Positions 1 through 9,069 of a stretch of DNA of 64,000 nt are shown one piece after another (position 1 is the stretch's first letter; the number at the start of each line of letters is the position of its first letter). The notes under the pieces are model-generated. The model saw nothing but the letters and a program-made list of their open reading frames with translations, did no database searches and was not told the origin of the DNA. The position numbers and the translations under genes are program-made. The stretch is from Mesorhizobium sp. CU3 (GTDB lineage: Bacteria > Pseudomonadota > Alphaproteobacteria > Rhizobiales > Rhizobiaceae). The stretch spans positions 1 through 64,000 of the forward strand of contig NZ_VFWX01000008.1 in assembly GCF_006442965.1 (NCBI RefSeq). The letters run 5' to 3'.

Positions 1-70
1 GACCGCCGCCACGGATCAGGCAAGCACCTGGTCCGTGGCACCCTCAACAATGCACGATTCCAAACACACA

Positions 71-165
71 AGGGGTGTTCCAGCGGAGTGAGACGTCGGC
101 TTTCCCTGGAGCACCCCTCATCCGTCGCCTTCGGCGACACCTTCTCCCACAAGGGGAGAAGGGGG
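71..165. repeat. Palindromic intergenic repeat before the XRE gene
   Basis: Two nested inverted repeats lie here. AGGGGTGTTCCAG (71-83) pairs with CTGGAGCACCCCT (106-118) with one mismatch, and CCTTCTCCC (140-148) pairs with GGGAGAAGG (154-162). The rest of positions 1-220 shows no supportable gene; an upstream gene may end or begin just outside the window. The G-rich hairpin resembles dispersed rhizobial intergenic repeats. No function is claimed. Confidence 0.6.
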
Positions 166-220
166 AGCCATAACCTCCCAGGTAATTGAAATCCCTCCCT
201 CGCCGGCCTAGTCCTACCTC

Positions 221-1033
221 ATGACCACATCCGAACCTTCCGCCGGCAGCCTGATCCGCGAATGGCGCACACGGCGGCGCATGAGCCAGCTCGACCTCGC
301 CATGGAAGCCGATATCTCGCAGCGGCATCTGTCCTTCGTCGAAAGCGGCCGCGCCCAGCCGTCGCGCGACATGGTGCTGCATCTGGCCGAGCAGCTGGCG
401 ATACCGCTGCGCCAGCGCAACCAGCTTCTGCTCGCCGCCGGCTTCGCGCCGAGCTTCAGCGAAAAATCGCTCGGCGATAAAACGCTGGCGCCGGCGATGG
501 CCGCCGTCGAGACCTTGCTCAAGGGTCACGAGCCGTTTCCGGCGCTGGCCGTGGACCGGCACTGGAACCTTGTTTCCGCGAATGCCGCAATCGCGCCGTT
601 CCTTGCCGACATCTCCGAGCCGTCCCTGCTCCAGCCGCCGGTCAATGTGCTGCGGCTCAGCCTGCATCCGGGCGGCGTCGCGCCGCGCATCGTCAACCTG
701 GCGGAATGGCGCGCGCATCTGCTGGAGCGGCTGAAGCAGCTGAGCGACGCCACCGGCGATGCGGTGCTGATCGAGCTGGAGCGCGAACTGCGCGGCTATC
801 CGTCCGGCCTGAAGAGCAGCCGGCCGGCGCCGGTCGAGCCGAGCGGCATCGTGCACCCGCTCCGGCTCGCGCATGGCGATCAGGTGCTGTCCTTCATCAG
901 CACCATCACCGTCTTCGGCACGCCGCTCGACGTCACGCTGTCGGAGCTGGCGATCGAATCTTTTTTCCCCGCCGACGAGCAGACGCGAACGGTGCTGGTG
1001 CGGCTGGCGAAGGAGTGGGCAGCGGCTTCTTAG
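221..1033 (+). CDS. XRE-family regulator with MmyB-like ligand domain
   Basis: The product has 270 residues. Residues 11-66 form a helix-turn-helix of the XRE/Cro type (MSQLDLAMEADIS followed by SFVESGRAQPS), and residues about 96-265 match the MmyB-like PAS-related domain with the conserved segments ALAVDRHWNLVSAN and LRLSLHPGG. Family members are cytoplasmic repressors or activators whose C-terminal domain probably binds a small lipophilic ligand; ligand and targets here are unknown. The gene converges on the EamA transporter and the two stop codons overlap (TAG at 1031-1033 and the complement of TTA at 1030-1032), so no terminator fits between them. The ATG start is the natural one because the HTH begins directly after it. 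Confidence 0.88.
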   Translation: MTTSEPSAGSLIREWRTRRRMSQLDLAMEADISQRHLSFVESGRAQPSRDMVLHLAEQLAIPLRQRNQLLLAAGFAPSFSEKSLGDKTLAPAMAAVETLLKGHEPFPALAVDRHWNLVSANAAIAPFLADISEPSLLQPPVNVLRLSLHPGGVAPRIVNLAEWRAHLLERLKQLSDATGDAVLIELERELRGYPSGLKSSRPAPVEPSGIVHPLRLAHGDQVLSFISTITVFGTPLDVTLSELAIESFFPADEQTRTVLVRLAKEWAAAS

Positions 1034-1977
1034 CCCTGCGGCGGCGTCGCCGTCCTGGTGCGCGTGCGCTCCAGGCCGAGTTGCCGCTCGCGCCAGATGA
1101 TGAAGATGCCGGCGGCGACGACGATCACGCCGCCGACCAGCGTGTTGAGCGACGTCACGTCGCCGAAAACGAAATAGCCGACGACGACGCCGAGGATCAT
1201 CGAGGTATATTCGAAGGGCGCCACGACCGAGGCCTCGGCATGGCGGTAGGCCGCCGTCATCAGGATCTGGCCGAGCCCGCCGCAGCAGCCCGCCATGACA
1301 AGCAGGGCTGCCTGCATCGGGGTCAGCGCCTGCCAGCCGAAGGGCAGCGTGAACAGCGACAGCACCGTTGCCGTGGACGAGAACCACAGCACGATGGTCG
1401 CGGTCTTCTCGGTCTGCACGAGATTGCGCACCAGAAGCATGGCGACGGCCGAGATCGCCGCGGCGATGAGTGCGGCCATGACGCCCAGCACCTCCTGGTC
1501 GTCGAGCGCTTCGTCCGAATTCAGCAGCGTCAGTTCCGGCCAGGAGATGATCAGCACGCCGATCAGGCCGACCGCGACCGCGCTCCAGCGATAGACGCGG
1601 ATCGATTCGCCGAGGAATACGGAAGAGAACACCACCACCAGGAGCGGCTGCGCATAGTTTAGCGTGATCGCCTCGGGCAACGGCAGCCTGGTCAGCGCGA
1701 AGAAGCCGAGCCCCATGGCACCGACGCCGACCAGGCCTCGCGCGATGTGGTTGAACGGCCGCTTGGTCGTGTATGCCGTGGCCAGCTCGCCCTTGAAGGC
1801 GAGGAAGGCGACGATTGGGAAGATGGCGAAGAAGGAGCGGAAGAAGACGATCTGCCCGGCCGGCACGTCGCCCGCCGCCTTGATGCAGGTCTGCATACCA
1901 ACAAAGACCGCCACCGAGACGATCTTCAGCGTAATACCGCGCAGCGTGTTGTGGCCGACGGCATGATCGGCGGTCAT
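1030..1977 (-). CDS. EamA/DMT-family transporter (RhaT-like)
   Basis: A 315-residue membrane protein with about ten predicted transmembrane segments arranged as two EamA repeats (roughly residues 12-145 and 160-300), the usual size of the drug/metabolite transporter superfamily. The first repeat contains the typical stretch KAAGDVPAGQIVFFRS; the C terminus is short, basic and cytoplasmic. The substrate cannot be read from the sequence; relatives export amino acids, nucleotides or other metabolites. The ATG at 1977 is preceded by a GAGG-type ribosome site. The gene diverges from pepN over about 150 bp. The reading frame stays open far upstream of this start, but that extension runs antisense through pepN and is not real. 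Confidence 0.88.
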   Translation of the reverse strand: MTADHAVGHNTLRGITLKIVSVAVFVGMQTCIKAAGDVPAGQIVFFRSFFAIFPIVAFLAFKGELATAYTTKRPFNHIARGLVGVGAMGLGFFALTRLPLPEAITLNYAQPLLVVVFSSVFLGESIRVYRWSAVAVGLIGVLIISWPELTLLNSDEALDDQEVLGVMAALIAAAISAVAMLLVRNLVQTEKTATIVLWFSSTATVLSLFTLPFGWQALTPMQAALLVMAGCCGGLGQILMTAAYRHAEASVVAPFEYTSMILGVVVGYFVFGDVTSLNTLVGGVIVVAAGIFIIWRERQLGLERTRTRTATPPQG

Positions 1978-2130
1978 CTTGCCTCGCAAGGGTGGTCGGA
2001 AAAAGGAGGCCAGAAATAGACCCTGGCGCAGTTTTGTCGAGGGGGTGTTTCGTGTAAAGAGCGCGCACCTCAAAATTCGTGGGCCGGCAAAGCTGGCCGG
2101 CCACCCGAGATCGACAGGAAAATACAAGGA

Positions 2131-4776
2131 ATGCGAACCGATACCGGCCATGTCTTCAAGCTCGAAGACTACCGTCCCAGCGACTATCTGATCCCGAAGA
2201 CCAGCCTCGACTTCCGGCTGTCGCCGGACACGACCCGGGTCACCGCCGTTCTCACCATCGAGCGGCGCGAGGGCGTGTCGAATTCGGCGCCCTTGGTGCT
2301 CGACGGCGACGGGCTGACGCTGCTTGGCGTTGCCATCGACGGCAAAGCGCTGCCGCCCGCCGCCTATCAGGCGACACCCGACCAGCTGACAATCCTGGCG
2401 CCGCCTTCGGCCCGTCGCTTCGAGCTCAGCATCGAGACCGAGATCGCGCCGGCGGGCAACGAGGCGCTGATGGGCCTCTACCGCTCGAGCAACGTCTATT
2501 GCACGCAATGCGAGGCCGAAGGCTTTCGCCGCATCACCTATTTCCTCGACCGCCCGGACATCCTGTCTGTCTACACCGTGCGCATCGAGGCGCCGCACAA
2601 CGAAGCGCCGCTTTTGCTCTCCAACGGCAATCCCGTCGAAAGCGGCATACTGGACGGCGGACGGCACTATGCCGTCTGGCACGACCCCTTCCCGAAACCG
2701 TCCTATCTGTTCGCGCTGGTGGCCGGCGCGCTTGGCAAGGTGTCGGGCAGCTTCACCACGATGTCCGGCCGCGAGGTCGAACTCGGCATCTATGTCGAGC
2801 CCGGCAAGGAGCGGCTCGCAGGCTATGCGATGGACTCGCTGAAACGTTCGATGAGATGGGACGAGGAAGCCTTCGGCCGCGAATACGACCTCGACGTCTT
2901 CAACATCGTCGCCGTGTCGGACTTCAACATGGGGGCGATGGAGAACAAGGGCCTCAACGTCTTCAACGACAAATACGTGCTGGCCGACGAGGAAACGGCG
3001 ACCGACGCCGATTTCGCCAATATCGAGGCGATCATCGCGCATGAGTATTTCCACAATTGGACAGGCAACAGAATCACTTGCCGCGACTGGTTCCAGCTCT
3101 GCCTGAAGGAAGGGCTGACGGTTTACCGCGACCACGAATTCTCCGCCGACCAGCGCTCGCGGGCGGTGAAGCGCATCGCCGAGGTGCGCACTTTGCGCGC
3201 GCATCAGTTCCCGGAAGACCAGGGCCCGCTGGCGCATCCGGTCAGGCCGCGCCGCTACCGCGAGATCAACAATTTCTACACGGCGACCGTCTACGAAAAG
3301 GGCTCGGAAGTGGTGCGCATGATCCGCACCATCCTCGGGCCGGAAGCCTTCCGCGCCGGCATGGACCTCTATTTCGAGCGCCATGACGGCGAGGCGGCGA
3401 CGATCGAGGACTTTTTGAAAGTCTTCGAGGACGTCTCCGGCAAAGACCTGGCGCAGTTCGCGCTCTGGTACCATCAGGCCGGGACGCCGAACCTGACGGT
3501 GAGCTCCGCGCACAATCCGGCGGCAAAAGAGTTCACGCTGGAGATAGAGCAGTCGGTGCCGCCGACGCCGTCTGAAAGCCGTAAGCGGCTAATGCATATT
3601 CCGCTGGCTTTCGGGCTCGTCGGCGCCGACGGCAAGCCGGTCGCGTGGACCGCCGTCGAGGGCGCGGTGGTCGAGGACGGCGTCATCCATATCCGCAAGC
3701 GCCGGCATACGGTGCGCTTCAGCGGCGTCGCCGAGCGGCCGGCCGTGTCGCTCAACCGCGGCTTTTCGGCGCCGATCACGCTCTCTGCGCAGCAGAAGCC
3801 GGAAGACCAGTTCTTCCTCGCCGCGCATGACAGCGACGCCTTCGCGCGCTGGCAGGCGTTCAACACGCTGCTCACCGATGCGCTGATCGCCGCCTTCCGC
3901 CAAGTGCTGGGCGGGAAGGAACCGGCCTTTGCGGCCAAGCTCGCCGCGCTCGCCGGCCGGATCGCCGACGATGAGACGCTGGAGCCCGCCTATCGCGCTT
4001 TGGCGCTGTCACTGCCGAGCGAAGCCGACATTGCCCGCGAGATCGGCAAAGGCATCGACCCCGACGCCATTTTCGCCGCGCGCGAGGCCTTGGCGCGGGC
4101 GATCGCCGAGGCAAACCGCGATACCTTCGCGGCGCTCTATGACAGCCTCGCCGACAACGGTCCTTTCATGCCCGACGCGGCAAGCGCCGGACGCCGGGCG
4201 CTGCGCAACAGCTTGCTCGACTATCTGTCGCTGCTGCCCGAAGGCGCCGCCCTCGCCGTGCGGCATTTTCAAGCCGCCACCAACATGACCGATCGCGCCG
4301 CGGCGCTGGCCGTGCTTGCGCATCGCCATGCAGGTACGGCCAAAGCGGAAGAAGCCCTGTCGGCTTTCGAGGCCCGCTATCGCAGCGACGCGCTGGTGCT
4401 CGACAAATGGTTCCAAATCCAGGCCGGCGTGCCTGGCAAGGGCACAGTCGACAAGGTGCGCGCGCTGATGCGGCACCCCGCCTTCTCGGTCGCCAACCCG
4501 AACCGGGTGCGTTCGCTGATCGGCACCTTCTCCAGCGCCAACCAGACCGGCTTCCATGGCGCCGACGGCGAAGGCTATCGTCTCTTCGTCGAGACCGTAC
4601 TCGAGGTCGAGAAGCGCAACCCGCAAGTGGCGGCGCGGCTGGCGACGGCGCTCAGGTCCTGGCGCTCGCTGGAGCCCGGACGGCAAGCCAAGGCCAAGCA
4701 GGCGCTGCTCGACATGGCCAAGGTCGAGAACCTATCGGCGGACCTGCGCGATATCGTGGAGCGGACACTGGCGTAA
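2131..4776 (+). CDS. pepN: Aminopeptidase N (M1 family metallopeptidase)
   Basis: An 881-residue zinc aminopeptidase close to the length of the E. coli enzyme (870). The substrate-recognition motif GAMEN is at residues 268-272, the zinc motif HEYFH at 304-308, and the third ligand Glu327 lies in LKEGLT. An N-terminal beta domain, the thermolysin-like catalytic domain, a small beta domain (DUF3458) and a long helical C-terminal domain follow in order. The enzyme removes N-terminal residues from peptides in the cytoplasm during protein turnover. There is no signal peptide. The start is the ATG at 2131, just after AAGGA. It stands alone, divergent from the EamA transporter and 11 bp from the convergent flavodoxin gene. 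Confidence 0.96.
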   Translation: MRTDTGHVFKLEDYRPSDYLIPKTSLDFRLSPDTTRVTAVLTIERREGVSNSAPLVLDGDGLTLLGVAIDGKALPPAAYQATPDQLTILAPPSARRFELSIETEIAPAGNEALMGLYRSSNVYCTQCEAEGFRRITYFLDRPDILSVYTVRIEAPHNEAPLLLSNGNPVESGILDGGRHYAVWHDPFPKPSYLFALVAGALGKVSGSFTTMSGREVELGIYVEPGKERLAGYAMDSLKRSMRWDEEAFGREYDLDVFNIVAVSDFNMGAMENKGLNVFNDKYVLADEETATDADFANIEAIIAHEYFHNWTGNRITCRDWFQLCLKEGLTVYRDHEFSADQRSRAVKRIAEVRTLRAHQFPEDQGPLAHPVRPRRYREINNFYTATVYEKGSEVVRMIRTILGPEAFRAGMDLYFERHDGEAATIEDFLKVFEDVSGKDLAQFALWYHQAGTPNLTVSSAHNPAAKEFTLEIEQSVPPTPSESRKRLMHIPLAFGLVGADGKPVAWTAVEGAVVEDGVIHIRKRRHTVRFSGVAERPAVSLNRGFSAPITLSAQQKPEDQFFLAAHDSDAFARWQAFNTLLTDALIAAFRQVLGGKEPAFAAKLAALAGRIADDETLEPAYRALALSLPSEADIAREIGKGIDPDAIFAAREALARAIAEANRDTFAALYDSLADNGPFMPDAASAGRRALRNSLLDYLSLLPEGAALAVRHFQAATNMTDRAAALAVLAHRHAGTAKAEEALSAFEARYRSDALVLDKWFQIQAGVPGKGTVDKVRALMRHPAFSVANPNRVRSLIGTFSSANQTGFHGADGEGYRLFVETVLEVEKRNPQVAARLATALRSWRSLEPGRQAKAKQALLDMAKVENLSADLRDIVERTLA

Positions 4777-4787
4777 GCCCTCATGCT

Positions 4788-6435
<1,648 letters not shown>

Positions 6436-7875
6436 TCAAGCGCCCGCGCCGCTTGGGACTGGCTGCGCCGCCTTGCGCGGCCGCGCGATCAGCGCCAGCA
6501 CGATGAGCAGCGCCAGCGCCAGCATGGCCGAGCCGGCGGCGAGCGCGGCGCCGAAGCGGTAGGCGAGCAGCTCGCGGCCATCCAGCGCGCCGGCGCCGAT
6601 CGCGGCGACGGCGACAAGCACGGCGAGGCCGAGCGAATTGCCGAGTTGGTGGGCGACGTTGACGACGCCGGAGGCAGCGCCAGCATCCTCAGCCGCCACG
6701 CCGGCAATGCCCGATGTGGTCAGCGGGCTGAGCGTCATGCCCTGGCCGGCGCCGATCAGCACCATCGGCAACGCCACGCCGATCCAATAGTCCGCGCCGA
6801 ACGAGGCGCGGCTCAGCCAGGCCATGCCGAGAAGCGTGAGGGCGAGGCCGCCGGCGAGCAGCCGGCCATTGCCGAAGCGGCGCGTCAGCTGCGGCACCGT
6901 CATCGCCACGGCGAAATTCACCAGCGTCATCGGCAGGAAGGCCATGCCGGTCAGCGACGCCTTGTAGGCGAGAACCCCTTGCAGATACTGCGTGGTGAAG
7001 AAGAAGAAACCGATCATGGCGCCGAGGAACAGGACGCGGGCGGCATAGGCGCCGGCGCGCTCGCGGCTGGCGAACAGCCTGAGCGGCATGATCGGCTGCC
7101 TGGCCTTCCATTCGTTGAGCACGAAAATGGCAAGCAGCAGCACCGCACCGGCGAGCGAGGCCCTGGTGATGCCGTCCGACCAGCCGCTGCCCGCCGAACG
7201 GATGAAGCCGTAGACCAGCGCCGTCATGCCGACGGTCGAGGTCAGCGCGCCGACGAGGTCGAGCCGGCCGGCCTTGCGCTCGGTCTCGGCGATGTATCGC
7301 CGCGCCGCGACGATCATGGCGATGCCGATCGGCAGATTGATCAGGAAGCCGACGCGCCACGAGATCCAGTCGGCCAGCAGGCCGCCCAGCACCAGCCCGA
7401 CACTGGCCGCGATGCCGGCGACCGCGCTGTAATAGGACACGGCGCGGGTGCGCTCGCGGCCTTCATCGAAAGTGGTCTGCAGCAAGGCCAGCGTCGAGGG
7501 CGCCAGGATGGCGGCGCCAAGGCCTTGAACGGCGCGGGCGCCGACGATCCAGGCCGCCGATTGCGCGGCGCCGATCGCCAGCGAGGCGAAGGTGAAGAGC
7601 GCAAGGCCGACGATCAGCATGAGGCGGCGGCCGAGGATGTCGCCCGCCCGCGCGCCGGCCAACAGGAAGCCGCCGAAGGTCAAGGTATAGGCGCTTTGCA
7701 CCCATGCCAGCCCGGCATCGGTGAAGCCCAGGCCCTGATGGATCTTCGGCAGGCCGGTGAGCACGATCGAGGTGTCGAGCACGATCATCACGTAGCTGAC
7801 CAGGATGATCGCCAGGGTGGCTGTCTTGTTCGCTCCGGATGCGGCGGCCGGCGAGCCGGCTCGTTGGGTGTCCAT
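6436..7875 (-). CDS. MFS transporter, DHA2 (EmrB/QacA-like) family
   Basis: A 479-residue protein with about 14 transmembrane segments, the topology of the DHA2 drug:proton antiporters. Diagnostic segments are VMIVLDTSIVLTGLP in the first helix, the loop motif GDILGRRLM between helices 2 and 3, and the antiporter motif region GLVLGGLLADWISWR in helix 5. It probably exports a toxic or natural compound. The ATG at 7875 follows AAGGA at a good distance, so the longer frame to 7947 is rejected. The gene is divergent from the LysR regulator at 8014, which very likely controls it. The aldo/keto reductase follows 24 bp downstream in the same direction. Confidence 0.92.
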   Translation of the reverse strand: MDTQRAGSPAAASGANKTATLAIILVSYVMIVLDTSIVLTGLPKIHQGLGFTDAGLAWVQSAYTLTFGGFLLAGARAGDILGRRLMLIVGLALFTFASLAIGAAQSAAWIVGARAVQGLGAAILAPSTLALLQTTFDEGRERTRAVSYYSAVAGIAASVGLVLGGLLADWISWRVGFLINLPIGIAMIVAARRYIAETERKAGRLDLVGALTSTVGMTALVYGFIRSAGSGWSDGITRASLAGAVLLLAIFVLNEWKARQPIMPLRLFASRERAGAYAARVLFLGAMIGFFFFTTQYLQGVLAYKASLTGMAFLPMTLVNFAVAMTVPQLTRRFGNGRLLAGGLALTLLGMAWLSRASFGADYWIGVALPMVLIGAGQGMTLSPLTTSGIAGVAAEDAGAASGVVNVAHQLGNSLGLAVLVAVAAIGAGALDGRELLAYRFGAALAAGSAMLALALLIVLALIARPRKAAQPVPSGAGA

Positions 7876-7948
7876 AGTCCATGTCCTTGCTTGTTCGGCG
7901 CGGCGCCTGCGGGGGCAGTCATGCCCGGGACCGCGGATGGCCGACATT

Positions 7949-7971
7949 TAGCGCTTTGATCGCTATGCGAT
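7949..7971. promoter_or_regulatory. Candidate LysR operator between the MFS and LysR genes
   Basis: Two overlapping inverted repeats occur in the 138-bp divergent spacer: TAGCG-N7-CGCTA at 7949-7965 and ATCGC-TAT-GCGAT at 7959-7971. LysR-type regulators usually bind such dyads between themselves and a divergent target. The binding itself is inferred. Confidence 0.5.
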
Positions 7972-8013
7972 TAGACGCTAGAATGCGCATGAGCTTATGA
8001 CTGAGATTCATGA

Positions 8014-8907
8014 ATGGCCCGCGAGACCGTCAACGACCTCATCGCCTTCCTGGCGGTCGCGCGCGAACGCAGCTTCACCAGGGCCGCGGCGAAGCTCGGC
8101 GTTTCGCAGTCGGCGCTGAGCCACACCATTCGCGGGCTGGAGGCAAAGCTCGGGGTCAGGCTTCTGACGCGCACGACGCGCAGCGTGGCGCCGACCGAGG
8201 CGGGCGAGCGCCTGCTGACCGGCGTCGGCCCGCGTTTCGACGAGATCGAAGCCGAGCTCGCGGCGATCAGCGAACTCCGGGAAAAACCCGCCGGAACCAT
8301 CCGCATCACGACCGGCGAGCACCCGGCCGAGACGATCCTGCTGCCCGCGCTTAGCACGTTGCTGCCGGACTATCCGGACATCAAGGTGGAGGTCATCGTC
8401 GACTACGGCCTCACCGACATTGTCGCCCAGCGCTACGACGCCGGCATCCGGCTTGGGGAGCAGGTGGCGAAGGACATGATCGCCGTGCGCATCGGACCGG
8501 AGATGCGGATGGCCGTGGTCGGCGCGCCGACCTACTTCGCCAACCGCAAGCCGCCACGGACGCCACAGGACCTGACGGGACATAACTGCATCAATCTGCG
8601 GCTGCCGACCTATGACAGCCTCTATGTCTGGGAGTTCGAGAAGGGCGGCCGCGAGATGAGGGTGCGGGTCGAGGGACAGCTTGTGTTCAACACGATCGGC
8701 CTTCGTCTGAACGCGGTGCTTGCCGGTCTGGGCCTCGCCTATCTCCCGGAGGACCAGGCGCGGTCACATCTGGCGAGCGGAGCGCTGGTGCGAGTGCTGG
8801 CGGATTGGTGCCCGCCCTTCCCCGGTTACCACCTCTACTATCCAAGCCGTCGCCAGGCCTCGCCGGCCTTTGCCCTTCTCGTCGAAGCGTTGCGCCATCG
8901 CGACTGA
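8014..8907 (+). CDS. LysR-family transcriptional regulator
   Basis: A 297-residue LTTR. Residues 5-64 are the winged helix-turn-helix with the classical core FTRAAAKLGVSQSALSHTIR, and residues about 92-295 are the periplasmic-binding-protein-like effector domain. The sequence resembles the group of LysR regulators that sit next to short-chain oxidoreductases or drug exporters. The inducer is unknown. Placement divergent from the DHA2 exporter, with a dyad in the spacer, suggests it controls that exporter and perhaps the aldo/keto reductase and flavodoxin downstream of it. Confidence 0.93.
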   Translation: MARETVNDLIAFLAVARERSFTRAAAKLGVSQSALSHTIRGLEAKLGVRLLTRTTRSVAPTEAGERLLTGVGPRFDEIEAELAAISELREKPAGTIRITTGEHPAETILLPALSTLLPDYPDIKVEVIVDYGLTDIVAQRYDAGIRLGEQVAKDMIAVRIGPEMRMAVVGAPTYFANRKPPRTPQDLTGHNCINLRLPTYDSLYVWEFEKGGREMRVRVEGQLVFNTIGLRLNAVLAGLGLAYLPEDQARSHLASGALVRVLADWCPPFPGYHLYYPSRRQASPAFALLVEALRHRD

Positions 8908-8981
8908 ACCCCTACGGCGGCTGCAAAAGCCACTATTTTATTCGATTTTTAATCTTTTTTGGCCGCGCCTCTGGACAAGGC

Positions 8982-9011
8982 GAATCACCTTTGATTCTTT
9001 ACTGACGATTC
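8982..9011. promoter_or_regulatory. Cluster of three GANTC sites upstream of the PleC-like kinase
   Basis: GAATC at 8982-8986, GATTC at 8993-8997 and GATTC at 9007-9011 lie within 30 bp, 59-88 bp before the start codon. GANTC is the target of the cell-cycle methylase CcrM in alphaproteobacteria, and methylation-sensitive promoters often carry such sites. A regulatory effect here is inferred only. Confidence 0.45.
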
Positions 9012-9069
9012 GGGGCGTGCGGCGTAACCGGATCATCCAGTAGATACGGCAAATCGGGGAGTGCCATTT

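Noticed and set aside
44..2104. Long minus-strand open frame of 686 codons
   Set aside because: It runs antisense to the XRE gene and through the EamA gene in another frame, with Arg/Gly/Asp-rich shadow composition and no domain.
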